Origin: Caballeronia humi
GTDB lineage: Bacteria > Pseudomonadota > Gammaproteobacteria > Burkholderiales > Burkholderiaceae
NCBI RefSeq assembly: GCF_001544475.1
Contig: NZ_FCNW02000002.1
Span: 248,001 to 312,000, forward strand
Direction: 5' to 3'
DNA length: 64,000 nucleotides
Positions 45,150-55,014 of the stretch are shown here, in pieces. Below the pieces are notes generated by a model. That model was not told the DNA's origin. It saw nothing but the letters and a program-made list of their open reading frames with translations, and searched no databases. The translations under genes were made by a program, and so were the position numbers. Each line of letters starts with the position of its first letter. The stretch's first letter is position 1.

Positions 45150-45375
45150 CGCGCGCGGTTAAACGGGAAGCAGGAAGCGGTCGGTCCTTTCACGGAACGT
45201 CCGCCAACTTGCGCTGCCCCCGCAACGGTAAGCGAAAGCCGCGCGCTTCGATTCATGCGCGGCAAAGCCGGCTTCGGTGCATGTGCTTTATTCAGCACAT
45301 GCATGGCTCCACTGCGCAACGTGTTACGCGCGGGAAGGTGAAGCGGCGTTTTCGTCAGCCCGGATACCGGCCAGA
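45150..45375 (+). promoter_or_regulatory. Cobalamin riboswitch upstream of cobW-cobN-chlID
   Basis: The plus strand shows AAACGGGAAGCAGGAAGC, CCAACTTGCGCTGCC, CCCGCAACGGTAAGCG, and GTCAGCCCGGATACCGGCC at the 3' end. Between the core and the 3' part sits an unusually strong hairpin (45278-45303). It lies back to back with the cobA riboswitch, with about 140 bp between their 5' ends for the two promoters. Confidence 0.93.
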
Positions 45376-45511
45376 AAAATCGGACACTATCGAACGAATC
45401 GTCGTCGCGGGGATGCGGCGCGCGATTTCTCCTCTCATCACGCTTTCCGGCTTGCGGGCATGCTGGTTCCGCACGAGTGAAAGCGCTGGCACCATACACA
45501 CGGAGCAACGG

Positions 45512-46579
45512 ATGCAAACGCGCAAAATCCCGGTGACGGTCGTTACCGGCTTTCTCGGCAGCGGCAAAACCACGCTGATGCGGCACATCTTGTCGAACGC
45601 GAATGGTCTGCGCATTGCGGTGATCGTCAACGAGTTCGGCGAGCTCGGCATCGATGGCGAGATCCTCAAGGGCTGCGGCATCGGTTGCGAAGACGAAGCG
45701 TCGTCGGGCGAGCGCAATCTTTATGAACTTGCCAACGGTTGCCTCTGCTGCACGGTGCAGGAGGAGTTCTATCCGGTGATGGAGCAGCTTGTCGAGCGGC
45801 GCGGACAAATCGATCACGTGCTCATCGAAACGTCGGGCCTCGCGTTGCCGAAGCCGCTCGTGCAGGCGTTCAACTGGCCGTCGATCAAGAACGCGTTCAC
45901 GGTCGATGCGGTCGTCACCGTGGTCGACGGACCCGCTGCCGCAAGCGGCCAGTTCGCGGCGAACCCGCAAGCCGTCGATGCCCAGCGTCGCGCCGATCCG
46001 AATCTGGATCATGAATCGCCGCTGCATGAGTTGTTCGAGGATCAGTTGGCTTCGGCCGATCTCGTCATCCTGAACAAGACCGATCTGATCGATGACACGC
46101 AGCGGGCGCGAGTCGAAACGCTGATTCGTGGCGAAATTCCCGCCGAGGTGAAGATCGTGCCCGCGCATAGGGGCCAGCTCGATCTGCATGCGCTGCTCGG
46201 TCTGGAATCGGCATCGGAGAACACGATTCACCTGCGGCAGGATCACCACGGTTCCGTCGATGCCGAAGGTCACGTCGATCATCATCACGACGACTTCGAT
46301 TCGGTTGTCGTTCATGCGCAGGTGGAGTCGCGTGAGCAGATCGTTGCGGCCTTGCAGACGCTCGTTGAGAGCAACACGATTTATCGCGTGAAGGGTTTCG
46401 CCGCGCTGCCCGGCGCGCCGATGCGGCTCGTCGTGCAGGGCGTCGGACGGCGCTTCGATAGTTACTTCGACCGTCGATGGGAAGCGAACGAGGCTGCGAG
46501 CCGCTTCGTGCTGATCGGCGAGGATCTTGATCAGCCCGCGCTGCAACGAGCGCTCGCGAACGCGCTGGCCGAGGCGTAA
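45512..46579 (+). CDS. cobW: CobW family GTP-dependent metallochaperone
   Basis: The 355-residue G3E GTPase has the P-loop GFLGSGKTTLMRHIL (about residue 13), the metal-binding CxCC motif GCLCCTV (about residue 75), NKTD specificity motif (ILNKTDLID) and a His-rich loop (HVDHHHDDFD). It is thought to deliver cobalt to the CobN chelatase. GGAG precedes the ATG at 45512. It starts the riboswitch-controlled operon, 4 bp before cobN. Confidence 0.94.
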   Translation: MQTRKIPVTVVTGFLGSGKTTLMRHILSNANGLRIAVIVNEFGELGIDGEILKGCGIGCEDEASSGERNLYELANGCLCCTVQEEFYPVMEQLVERRGQIDHVLIETSGLALPKPLVQAFNWPSIKNAFTVDAVVTVVDGPAAASGQFAANPQAVDAQRRADPNLDHESPLHELFEDQLASADLVILNKTDLIDDTQRARVETLIRGEIPAEVKIVPAHRGQLDLHALLGLESASENTIHLRQDHHGSVDAEGHVDHHHDDFDSVVVHAQVESREQIVAALQTLVESNTIYRVKGFAALPGAPMRLVVQGVGRRFDSYFDRRWEANEAASRFVLIGEDLDQPALQRALANALAEA

Positions 46580-46583
46580 GGCC

Positions 46584-49500
46584 ATGCATCTGTTGCGCAC
46601 GACGCCTGGCGGTTTCGTCGATGACGCAGCGGGCGTCATGCGCATCGAGCAGACGCCCGCGCCGATCGTCGTGCTGAGTTCCGCCGATACCACGCTCTCT
46701 CTGCTCGCCAGCGTGTATCCGCGGCTGGAAGCGGGTTTTCCAGCGGTGCGGCTTGCGAACCAATCGTTTTTGCGGCAACCGGCATCGGTGGATTTCTACG
46801 TCGACGACGTGCTTCGTCACGCGCGTGTCGTGATCGTCGATCATCTCGGCGGCGAGGCTTACTGGCCGTACGGTATCGAGCGCGTCGTCGCATTGGCGAA
46901 GCGCGAGAAGCAGACGCTCGTGATGTTCTCCGGCGACTTGCAGGAGGACGCGAACCTCATAGCGAAGAGCACCGCCGATCCCGCGTTGTGCCACGAGCTA
47001 TGGCGCTATCTGCGCGAAGGCGGAGCGCAAAACGCCGAGGAGTTTTTGCGCTGCATCGGCCATCGCGCGTTCGGCTGGGGACGCGAAGCGCGCGCGCCGA
47101 GCGCGCTGCCGGCCGTCGCGTTGTATCACCCGGCACGCGAAGTTGCGACTATCGAAGACTGGCAGGCGCGCTGGAACGAAGGCGCGCCGGTCGTCGCGAT
47201 TCTTTTTTATCGCGCGCATCTGCAATCGGGCAACACGGCCGTCTTCGATGCGCTGATCGACGCGCTGGAAGCCGAAGACATGAATCCGTTGCCGATCGCG
47301 ATGTCGTCGCTAAAGGATGCGGTGAGCCGCGAAGTCGTGCAGCAGTTGTGCGCGGAACATAACGCATCGCTTGTGCTGAACACGACGGCCTTCGCGGCGG
47401 GCGTCATCGACGATCCCGCGCCGTTCGAGCTCGCAGGTGATGCGCCGGTTCTGCAAGTGATTCTGAGCGGGGGCAATCGCGACGACTGGCTGCAGGACAA
47501 TCACGGTCTCAACTCGCGCGACGTCGCGATGCACGTCGCTTTGCCTGAAGTCGACGGCCGCATCATCACGCGCGCGATCAGCTTCAAGGGCCTCGCGTAT
47601 CGATGCAAGCACACGCAAGTGGATGTCGTGCGCTATCAACCCGATCATGAGCGCGTGCGTTTCGTCGCGGAACTGAGCCGCCGCTGGTGCCGCTTGCGGT
47701 CGATCGGCAATGCGCAAAAACGCGTCGCGCTGATCCTCGCGAACTATCCGCTGAGCGAAGGTCGCATTGGCAATGGCGTCGGGCTGGATACGCCTGCATC
47801 GGTCGTGAATATCCTTTCGATGCTCAACGATGCGGGCTATCGCACCGGCACGATTCCCGCCGATGGCGACGCGCTCATGCAATCGCTGACCGAAGGCGTG
47901 ACGAACGATCCCATCGTGCGCGACATGCGTCCCGCGCTGCAAAGCCTTGCTCTCGACGACTATCTCGACGTCTTCCGCAAGCTGCCGTTCGACGTGCAGC
48001 AGGAACTGAACGCGCGTTGGGGTCCGCCGGAAGCGGACCCGTCGGTGCGTCATGGCCGCTTCATGATCGCGGGATGGCGCAGCGGCGAAGTGTTCATCGG
48101 CATTCAACCGGCGCGCTCGCGCGAACGCGGCGACTACGCGAGCTATCACGATGCCGAACTCGTGCCGCCGCATTCGTATCTCGCGTTCTACTTCTGGCTG
48201 CGCACGCGCTTGGCCGCCGATGCGATCGTGCACGTGGGCAAGCATGGCAATCTCGAATGGCTGCCGGGCAAGAGCATGGCGCTATCCGGTTCGTGCTGGC
48301 CCGACCTCACGCTTGGGGCCATGCCGCACCTGTATCCGTTCATCGTCAACGATCCGGGCGAGGGCAGCCAGGCGAAGCGCCGCGCGCAGGCGGTGATCAT
48401 CGATCATCTGATGCCACCGCTCACGCGCGCCGAAAACTACGGGCCGTTGCAGGACCTGGAGCGGCAGGTCGACGAGTACTACGAGGCGCTGATGGTCGAT
48501 CCGCGTCGCGCGAAATTGCTGCGCAAGACGATTCTTGAAGGCATCGTCGCGCATCGGCTGCATGAGGAACTGGGTGTCGATACGAACGATGATGATGCAC
48601 TGCTCACACGCGCCGACGCCTACCTTTGCGAACTAAAGGAAGCGCAGATTCGTGATGGTTTGCATACGTTCGGTGCTTCGCCACAAGGCGTGCAGCGACG
48701 CGATACGCTGCTCGCGCTGGGCCGCTTTCCGAGCGGCGACGCACAGGGCGCGAACGCGAGCCTGCTCGCCGCGCTTGCACGCGACCTGCAACTCGGCGAT
48801 GCGTTCGATCCGCTCGATTCCGATTGGGCCGCGCCGTGGACGGGCTTGCGTCCGGCCGCATTGAATGACGTGAGCGATGCCACATGGCGTCATCACGGCG
48901 ACACGCGCGAGCGTCTTGAACTGCTGGCCTCAAAGCTGCTCGAATCGCAAGACATCGACGCGCACGCATGGCCGATCACATCGCCCGTGCTGAAGCGCCT
49001 CAAAGGCGACCTGCTCGCACGGCTCGACGCGTGCGGACCCCAAGAGCTGGAGCAGCTTCGACGCGGCCTCGAAGGCCGCTTCGTGCCGCCGGGCCCGAGC
49101 GGTTCACCATCGCGCGGACGTCCCGACGTGTTGCCCACCGGCCGCAATTTCTACTCCGTCGATACGCGCGCCTTGCCGACGCAAGCCGCATGGTCGATCG
49201 GTTTGAAGTCCGCGAATCTGCTGGTCGAGCGGCATTTGCAGGATCACGGCGACTACCCGCGAGCGGTGGGGTTGTCGGTGTGGGGCACGGCGACGATGCG
49301 CACCGGCGGCGACGATATCGCGCAGGCGCTCGCGCTGATGGGCGTGCGTCCGAAGTGGGCGGCGGGCAGCCACCGCGTGACCGACTTCGAGATTTTGCCA
49401 ATCACGATCTTCAACCGTCCGCGCATCGACGTGACGTTGCGCGTGTCGGGTTTTTTCCGCGATGCGTTCGCGAACCTCATGCATCTCTTCGATGCCGCCG

Positions 49501-50351
49501 TGCAGGCGATCGCCGAACTCGACGACGAACCAGAAGACTTGAATCCGATCCGCGCTCGCATCATGCGCGAGCGCGATGCGCACATCGCGCTCGGGCTCGA
49601 TGCGAAGGAAGCGCGTCTGCGCGCGGGATGGCGCGTGTTTAGCACGAAACCGGGCGCGTACGGCGCGGGCTTGCAGGAACTCATCGACGCGAAGCAATGG
49701 CAGGACGACACCGATCTCTCGCGCGCCTATCAAAGCACGGGCGGCTACGCGTATGCGCAAAGCGGCGATGGTGTCGACGCGCGCGAGATATTCGGCGCGC
49801 GGCTCGCGAGCATCGATGTCGTCGTGCAGAATCAGGACAACCGCGAGCACGACCTGCTCGATTCGAACGACTACCACCAGTTCCAGGGCGGCATGATCGC
49901 GGCGGTGCGGCATCTCTCCGGCTCGCAGCCGCAGGCCTACAACGCCGATCACAGCAACCCGGCCGCGCCGCGTATCCGCACGTTGAACGAGGAGATTTCG
50001 CGGGTAATACGCTCGCGCGTGGTGAACCCGAAATGGATCGACGGCGTGAAGCGCCACGGCTACAAGGGCGCGTCCGAACTGGCGGCGACGGTCGATTACC
50101 TGTTTGGTTACGATGCGACCGCGCGCGTGGTGTCGGATCACCAGTACGCGCTCGTGACCGATGCCTACGTGAACGACGCCGATACGCGCGAATTCATGCA
50201 ACGCCACAATCCGCATGCGCTGCATTCGATCTGCGAGCGCCTGACCGAGGCGATGCAACGCGGCCTGTGGCAGAACCCTGGCGACTATCGGAGCCAAGTC
50301 GAACAACATCTGCTCGATGCCGAACAGCAAATCGAAGGCCAACGAACTTGA
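46584..50351 (+). CDS. cobN: Cobaltochelatase large subunit CobN
   Basis: The 1255-residue protein is full length for CobN. Visible family stretches are LILANYPLSEGRIGNGVGLD, HVGKHGNLEWLPGKSMALS, PFIVNDPGEGSQAKRRAQAVIIDHL, LPTGRNFYSVD and GVDAREIFGARLASIDVVVQNQDNREHDLLDSNDYHQFQGG-type regions. It binds hydrogenobyrinate a,c-diamide and inserts cobalt with the AAA+ subunits encoded immediately downstream. Its stop overlaps the TTG start of the next gene by four bases. Confidence 0.96.
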   Translation: MHLLRTTPGGFVDDAAGVMRIEQTPAPIVVLSSADTTLSLLASVYPRLEAGFPAVRLANQSFLRQPASVDFYVDDVLRHARVVIVDHLGGEAYWPYGIERVVALAKREKQTLVMFSGDLQEDANLIAKSTADPALCHELWRYLREGGAQNAEEFLRCIGHRAFGWGREARAPSALPAVALYHPAREVATIEDWQARWNEGAPVVAILFYRAHLQSGNTAVFDALIDALEAEDMNPLPIAMSSLKDAVSREVVQQLCAEHNASLVLNTTAFAAGVIDDPAPFELAGDAPVLQVILSGGNRDDWLQDNHGLNSRDVAMHVALPEVDGRIITRAISFKGLAYRCKHTQVDVVRYQPDHERVRFVAELSRRWCRLRSIGNAQKRVALILANYPLSEGRIGNGVGLDTPASVVNILSMLNDAGYRTGTIPADGDALMQSLTEGVTNDPIVRDMRPALQSLALDDYLDVFRKLPFDVQQELNARWGPPEADPSVRHGRFMIAGWRSGEVFIGIQPARSRERGDYASYHDAELVPPHSYLAFYFWLRTRLAADAIVHVGKHGNLEWLPGKSMALSGSCWPDLTLGAMPHLYPFIVNDPGEGSQAKRRAQAVIIDHLMPPLTRAENYGPLQDLERQVDEYYEALMVDPRRAKLLRKTILEGIVAHRLHEELGVDTNDDDALLTRADAYLCELKEAQIRDGLHTFGASPQGVQRRDTLLALGRFPSGDAQGANASLLAALARDLQLGDAFDPLDSDWAAPWTGLRPAALNDVSDATWRHHGDTRERLELLASKLLESQDIDAHAWPITSPVLKRLKGDLLARLDACGPQELEQLRRGLEGRFVPPGPSGSPSRGRPDVLPTGRNFYSVDTRALPTQAAWSIGLKSANLLVERHLQDHGDYPRAVGLSVWGTATMRTGGDDIAQALALMGVRPKWAAGSHRVTDFEILPITIFNRPRIDVTLRVSGFFRDAFANLMHLFDAAVQAIAELDDEPEDLNPIRARIMRERDAHIALGLDAKEARLRAGWRVFSTKPGAYGAGLQELIDAKQWQDDTDLSRAYQSTGGYAYAQSGDGVDAREIFGARLASIDVVVQNQDNREHDLLDSNDYHQFQGGMIAAVRHLSGSQPQAYNADHSNPAAPRIRTLNEEISRVIRSRVVNPKWIDGVKRHGYKGASELAATVDYLFGYDATARVVSDHQYALVTDAYVNDADTREFMQRHNPHALHSICERLTEAMQRGLWQNPGDYRSQVEQHLLDAEQQIEGQRT

Positions 50352-51352
50352 ACGACACCGCACTTTCCCCCGTATTTCCGTTCGCCGCGCTCGTCGGGCA
50401 GGAACCGTTGCAGCAGGCGCTGCTGCTCGCGGCCGTCGATCCCGCGCTCGGTGGCGTGCTCGTCACCGGTCCGCGCGGCACGGCGAAATCGACGGCGGCG
50501 CGCGCGCTCGCCGAACTGTTGCCCGCGGGACGACTCGTCACGCTGCCGCTCGGCGCAAGCGAGGAGCAGTTGATCGGCACGCTCGATATCGAAAGCGCGT
50601 TACGCGACGGCGGCGTGAAGTTTTCGCCGGGGCTGATCGCGAAGGCGCATCAGGGCGTGCTCTATGTCGATGAAGTGAACCTGCTGCCGAATCCGCTCGT
50701 CGACCAGTTGCTCGATGTCGCCGCAAGCGGGGTGAACACGGTCGAGCGCGATGGCATTTCGCATCGGCATGAAGCGCGCTTCGTCCTGATCGGCACGATG
50801 AATCCGGAAGAAGGCGAGCTGCGTCCGCAATTGCTCGACCGCTTCGGGCTCGCGGTGCAACTCGGCAATTGCTTCGATGCTTCGGTGCGTCAGCGGATCG
50901 TCAAGGCGCGGCTCGCCTTCGATGCCGCGCCGCACGCGTTTCGCGAGCAGCATTCGAACGCGCAGGCGGCGCTCGCTGTTCGCATCCACGACGCTCGCGC
51001 CGCCCTCGCGAATCTCGATTTCGACGATGCCGTTCACGCGCACGTGAGCGAGCTTTGCATCGCGGCGCACGTCGATGGCTTGCGCGCCGATCTCGTGATG
51101 TTGCGCGCGGCGCGTGCGCTTGCCGCATTCGATAGTGCGAGCGATGTGAGCGTCGAGCATGTCGAGCGGGTGGCCGAATCGGTGCTGATGCATCGGCGAC
51201 GCGAGCACGGCGCGCCGCCTCATGCGACGCACGACGCGCCTCGTTCCTCCCAACAGCAAGCCAACGACTCCGACTGGGGCTATCTGCCGCCCGAGCCCGT
51301 CGAAACATCGACGGTCAAGAACGTGAGGCCGCTTCAGCCAAAAAAAGTCTGA
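50348..51352 (+). CDS. chlI: Chelatase AAA+ small subunit (ChlI/BchI type), zero-frame product
   Basis: The 334-residue AAA+ ATPase has Walker A GPRGTAKSTAARAL (about residue 37), Walker B GVLYVDEVNLLPNPL (about 100), sensor region FVLIGTMNPEEGELRPQLLDRFGL, and a C-terminal helical domain. The TTG at 50348, overlapping the cobN stop (TTGA) after GAAGG, is the only sensible start. It ends QPKKV-stop right after seven A residues. With CobN it would form a cobaltochelatase. The same gene probably yields a longer ChlD-type subunit by -1 frameshifting into the next frame. Confidence 0.9.
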   Translation: MNDTALSPVFPFAALVGQEPLQQALLLAAVDPALGGVLVTGPRGTAKSTAARALAELLPAGRLVTLPLGASEEQLIGTLDIESALRDGGVKFSPGLIAKAHQGVLYVDEVNLLPNPLVDQLLDVAASGVNTVERDGISHRHEARFVLIGTMNPEEGELRPQLLDRFGLAVQLGNCFDASVRQRIVKARLAFDAAPHAFREQHSNAQAALAVRIHDARAALANLDFDDAVHAHVSELCIAAHVDGLRADLVMLRAARALAAFDSASDVSVEHVERVAESVLMHRRREHGAPPHATHDAPRSSQQQANDSDWGYLPPEPVETSTVKNVRPLQPKKV

Positions 51353-51402
51353 GCCATCGGAGGCCGGATTCAAGCGCCGAAGCAGGGCGCCTTCGATGGC
51401 TC
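51340..51402 (+). promoter_or_regulatory. Probable -1 programmed ribosomal frameshift signal (A7 run plus stem-loop)
   Basis: The zero frame reads CCA AAA AAA GTC TGA. The heptamer A AAA AAA (51340-51346) is a slippery site. Four bases later GAGCCATCGGAGGC (51351-51364) pairs with GCCTTCGATGGCTC (51389-51402) over 14 positions with one G-U, leaving a 24-nt loop. A -1 slip enters the von Willebrand factor A frame, which is open without interruption to 52041. Confidence 0.82.
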
Positions 51403-52041
51403 GAACCGCGCGCGCGGGGACGAACCGCTTCGAATGAAGGCTTCGAAAGCCGTTCGATCGATTGGACGCGCACGTTGCACGCGAAGCTCAACGCGCCTCT
51501 CGATAGAGAGCATCTGCGCTTTCGCCGCAAACGTGGCGACGCCGCCGCGCTGCATTGCTTCGTGCTCGATTGCTCGGGGTCGATGCTGGCGGGCAAACGC
51601 CTCGCGCTCGCGAAGGGCCTGCTCGTCGCGCTCTTCGATCGCGCGTATCGCGAACGCGCGGAGGTCGCGCTGGTGTGTTTCGGCGGCGGACGGGCCGAAG
51701 TGCGTCGTCAGCCGGGCGCAGCGCATTGGTGGAACGAGCACTGGGTCGCGCCGATCGGCGGCGGGGGCGGCACGCCGCTCGCGTTGGGCGTGCGCGCGGC
51801 GGGTAACGTGCTCGCGCGCGCCGCGCGGCGCAAGCCGTCGCAGGCGCGCTGGCTTTGGTTGCTGACCGATGGCCGCACGCGCGATACGCCGGAGCGTCCT
51901 GCCGACGCGGATCGCGTCTTCATCGTCGATTTCGAGAACGAGGCGGTGCGGCTCGGGCGTTGTGAGTCGCTGGCGCTCGCGTGGGATGCGGAGTATGGCA
52001 GCGCTGACCACTTTGCCTACTCGTACCAGCGGGGCGTATAA
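51346..52041 (+). CDS. chlD: VWA (MIDAS) domain part of chelatase medium subunit ChlD, expressed by -1 frameshift
   Basis: The frame is open from the A7 slippery run to 52041 (231 codons) and lacks a good ATG start; a TTG at 51475 would cut off conserved residues (DWTRTLHAKLNAPLDREHLR). The domain is an integrin I fold with the MIDAS motif DCSGSM (VLDCSGSMLAGKRLALAKG), GGGGGTPLALG and LLTDGRTRD. Fused after -1 slippage to the AAA+ part, the product would be about 564 residues, the layout of ChlD/BchD. The last 25 bp overlap the end of convergent cobJ. Confidence 0.85.
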   Translation, partial: SLSHRRPDSSAEAGRLRWLEPRARGRTASNEGFESRSIDWTRTLHAKLNAPLDREHLRFRRKRGDAAALHCFVLDCSGSMLAGKRLALAKGLLVALFDRAYRERAEVALVCFGGGRAEVRRQPGAAHWWNEHWVAPIGGGGGTPLALGVRAAGNVLARAARRKPSQARWLWLLTDGRTRDTPERPADADRVFIVDFENEAVRLGRCESLALAWDAEYGSADHFAYSYQRGV

Positions 52042-53675
52042 ATCCACTCGCCATGCTCATCGCGAGGAAAGCCGCGCGTGGTCGATGATCCGACGATCAC
52101 CATCGTGCGCATATCGACCTGATCGGAGCGAAGCGCTTCGAGCGTCGTCGTGGTGAGCGCTTCGCCCGGCCGGCCGATATCGCGTCCGAGCACGACCCGC
52201 GTCCCGCTCGCACGATACTCGCGGACGATCTCGAGCGCGCGGTCTAGCTGCCGCGGCCGCGCGCGCGACACCGGGTTGTAGAACGCCATCACGAGATCGG
52301 CCTGCGCCGCGTGGCGCAGACGCGTTTCGATGATCGACCAAGGCTTCAAATTATCCGAGAGCGACAGCATGCAGAAGTCGTGGCCGAGCGGCGCGCCCGC
52401 GCGTGCCGCCGTCGCGAGCGCAGCCGATACGCCCGGCACGATCGCGAGTTCGACGCTCGTCCACGCGCGCTCATGGTCGAGCGCTTCGAGCACGGCGGCG
52501 GCCATTGCGAACACGCCCGGATCGCCCGACGAAACCACCACGACCTTGCGCCCCTTGCTTGCGAGTTCGAACGCGTGGCGCGCGCGCTGCATCTCCTCGC
52601 GATTGTCGGTGCCGTGCACGCGCTGATCCGCACGGAAGGGCCCCGCCATGCGCACGTAGGTGTCGTAGCCGAGGATGTCGTCGGCTTCGGCGAGCGCTTG
52701 CTTGGCCGCAGGCACCATGAGTTCCGTGCAGCCGGGGCCGAGGCCGATCACAGTCAGCTTGCCGCGCGCGCGGCCGATGCTCGACGCATCGACGGGCTTC
52801 GTGGCGACCAGCAGCACGATGTCGTGCGATTCGAGCGTTTCCGTCGCATCGATTACGCTCGACGCGTCGCCGAAACGCAGCGGCACGTCGAGCGAGCGCG
52901 CGGCGCGAGCGAGCGGTTGCGAGGCCATATCGCGCAATGGCGCAAGCAGCACCGCAAGCGATTGCGCCGCGATCCCATGCTCGCGCAGCGCGACGCGCAC
53001 GCGTTCCGCAATGCCATCGCGCGCAGCATCGCCGACCCACGCGATCACACTTCGCGGATGAATCAGTAAATCGCCCTCAGAGCCGCTCGCACGCGGACTC
53101 ACGCGAATCGCAAGGCGCGCGTCATCGTTACGCGGCAGATCAGTCGCGTCGAGCCACGGCGCTTCGCCTTCGATGCGCGTCGTTTCACCTGCCAGCAAGT
53201 CGGAGACGAAGCGCTTGCCGTCCTCGATATTCGCCAACGCATAACCCTCGGGCGGATTCAGCAGGCACGTGCCGAAGCGCAACTCGCCGCTCGTCGTGAT
53301 CGCGGGCGCGATGCCGAGCGCCGTCGCGATCTTGCGCGCCATCGCGTTCACGCCGCCGAGCCCGCCGACGAGCGGCACGACCGCGCTGCCATCGGCGGCC
53401 ACGGCGAGCACCGGCGGCTCCGCGCCTTTATCGGTGAGACAGGGCGCGATTGCACGAATCACGATGCCCGCCGAGCACAGCGCGACGATCGGCGTGTTCC
53501 GCGCGTACAGGTCGCGCAAATGCTCGCCGAGTTCGTTGAACGTGACATCAGCCTGAACGCGGCCCGCGAGCCCATGCACTGTCGATCCTGAAAAAACCGC
53601 CTGAATCCGCCGTGCCGTATCGAGCGCACCCGGCCCGAGTACGACGATCGCAATGTCGGCATTCACGCCCGCCAT
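52017..53675 (-). CDS. cobJ: CbiG-CobJ fusion: precorrin-3B C17-methyltransferase with CbiG-like N-terminus
   Basis: This is a 552-residue fusion. Residues about 1-300 resemble CbiG ([46 protein letters not shown] and a degenerate CobE-like end, [17 protein letters not shown]). From about 310 on is CobJ ([76 protein letters not shown]), the SAM enzyme of ring contraction. It overlaps cobI by 13 bases. It is the last gene of the cobG-H-I-J operon. Confidence 0.93.
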   Translation of the reverse strand: MAGVNADIAIVVLGPGALDTARRIQAVFSGSTVHGLAGRVQADVTFNELGEHLRDLYARNTPIVALCSAGIVIRAIAPCLTDKGAEPPVLAVAADGSAVVPLVGGLGGVNAMARKIATALGIAPAITTSGELRFGTCLLNPPEGYALANIEDGKRFVSDLLAGETTRIEGEAPWLDATDLPRNDDARLAIRVSPRASGSEGDLLIHPRSVIAWVGDAARDGIAERVRVALREHGIAAQSLAVLLAPLRDMASQPLARAARSLDVPLRFGDASSVIDATETLESHDIVLLVATKPVDASSIGRARGKLTVIGLGPGCTELMVPAAKQALAEADDILGYDTYVRMAGPFRADQRVHGTDNREEMQRARHAFELASKGRKVVVVSSGDPGVFAMAAAVLEALDHERAWTSVELAIVPGVSAALATAARAGAPLGHDFCMLSLSDNLKPWSIIETRLRHAAQADLVMAFYNPVSRARPRQLDRALEIVREYRASGTRVVLGRDIGRPGEALTTTTLEALRSDQVDMRTMVIVGSSTTRGFPRDEHGEWIYTPRWYE

Positions 53676-54391
53676 TTTTCCCCCGGCACGACGAGCAGCG
53701 AAAAATAGGGCGACGCCATTGGATCGACTTCATCGAGCGGCACGATGCGCTGGTTCGTCATCGTCGCGCGCTCGACGTACAGCGCGCGCCTGGCAAGCCC
53801 AAGTTCCGCGAGCACGCGCCGCACCTTCTCGAAGTTGCGCCCGAGCTTCATGATCACAGCCGCATCCGACGCTTCGAGCCGCCGCCTCAGTTCATCCTCC
53901 GGCAACACGCCCGACAGCACCGACAAGCTCTGGTTGCGATATACGAGCGGCGCGCCAAGAACGGCCACGCCGCCAAGCATCGAGCACACGCCGGGCACGA
54001 CTTCGGCCTCGAAGCGCGCCGCGAGCCGGTCGTGCAGATACATGTACGAGCCGTAGAAGAACGGATCGCCTTCGCAGATCACGGCGACGTCGCGGCCCGC
54101 TTCGAGATGATCCGCGATCGCGAGCGCCGATTCGTCGTAGAACGCGCTGATGATCGTCTCATAGCAGAGCGGTGGTTCGAGCGCTTCGGTCGTCACCGGA
54201 TAGACGAGCGGCAGGCGCGTTTGCGCGTCGCCGAGATGCGTTTCGATGATGCCGAACGCGTTGCCTTTCTTCCCCTTCGCGACGAAGTACGCGACCACCG
54301 GCGCGGATTTCAGGAGCCGCAGCGCCTTCACCGTGATCAGTTCCGGATCGCCCGGACCGACGCCGAGACCGTAGAGACGTCCGCTCATCAT
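53663..54391 (-). CDS. cobI: Precorrin-2 C20-methyltransferase
   Basis: The 242-residue SAM methyltransferase converts precorrin-2 to precorrin-3A. Motifs: [59 protein letters not shown] and [12 protein letters not shown]. The start ATGATG overlaps the cobH stop, so 54391 and 54388 are both possible. Confidence 0.95.
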   Translation of the reverse strand: MMSGRLYGLGVGPGDPELITVKALRLLKSAPVVAYFVAKGKKGNAFGIIETHLGDAQTRLPLVYPVTTEALEPPLCYETIISAFYDESALAIADHLEAGRDVAVICEGDPFFYGSYMYLHDRLAARFEAEVVPGVCSMLGGVAVLGAPLVYRNQSLSVLSGVLPEDELRRRLEASDAAVIMKLGRNFEKVRRVLAELGLARRALYVERATMTNQRIVPLDEVDPMASPYFSLLVVPGEKWRA

Positions 54392-55014
54392 TCGGCCTCC
54401 GTGGCGAGCGCGTTGACGGCGGCGGCGGCCATCGCGCTGCCCCCGCGCCGCCCATGCAGCACGACGAACGGCACGCCGCGGCTGTCAGCGGCGAGCATCG
54501 CCTTCGATTCCGCCGCGCCGATGAAACCGACCGGAAAGCCCAGGATCAGCGCGGGTTTCGGCGCGCCGGCATCGAGCAGGTCGAGCAGGTGGAAGAGGGC
54601 GGTCGGCGCATTGCCGATCGCGACGACGCTGCCTTCCAGATGCGGCAGCCACAGCTCGACCGCCGCCGCCGAGCGCGTGTTGCGGAGCGCGCGGGCGCGT
54701 TCCGGCACCGACGCATCGGCGAGCGTGCAGATCACGCAGTTGTCCGCCGGCAGCCGCGCGCGCGTGATGCCTTCGGCGACCATGCGCGCGTCGCAGAGAA
54801 TCGGCGCGCCGTTCGCGAGCGCCTTGCGGCCCGCGGCGCCCGCGCCCGGCGAGAAGCGCAGGTCATCGATTGCATCGACCATGCCGCACGCGTGGATCAC
54901 GCGTACCGCCAGCTTTTCGAGGTCGGCGGGGATCGCGGCGAGATGCGCTTCGGCGCGGATCGTCGCGAACGACTGGCGATAGATCTCCTGTCCATCGCGG
55001 ATGTAATCAAGCAT
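54388..55014 (-). CDS. cobH: Precorrin-8X methylmutase
   Basis: The 208-residue CobH/CbiC enzyme moves a methyl from C11 to C12 to give hydrogenobyrinate. Motifs: [34 protein letters not shown] (with the catalytic His in VIHACGM), [13 protein letters not shown] and [19 protein letters not shown]. It overlaps the end of cobG by 8 bases and cobI by 1-4 bases. Confidence 0.95.
   Translation of the reverse strand: MLDYIRDGQEIYRQSFATIRAEAHLAAIPADLEKLAVRVIHACGMVDAIDDLRFSPGAGAAGRKALANGAPILCDARMVAEGITRARLPADNCVICTLADASVPERARALRNTRSAAAVELWLPHLEGSVVAIGNAPTALFHLLDLLDAGAPKPALILGFPVGFIGAAESKAMLAADSRGVPFVVLHGRRGGSAMAAAAVNALATEAE

Noticed and set aside
51475..52041. Independent VWA gene starting at the TTG at 51475
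   Set aside because: That start would remove conserved residues encoded just upstream and has no ribosome-binding site; the frame is open back to the slippery A7 run.
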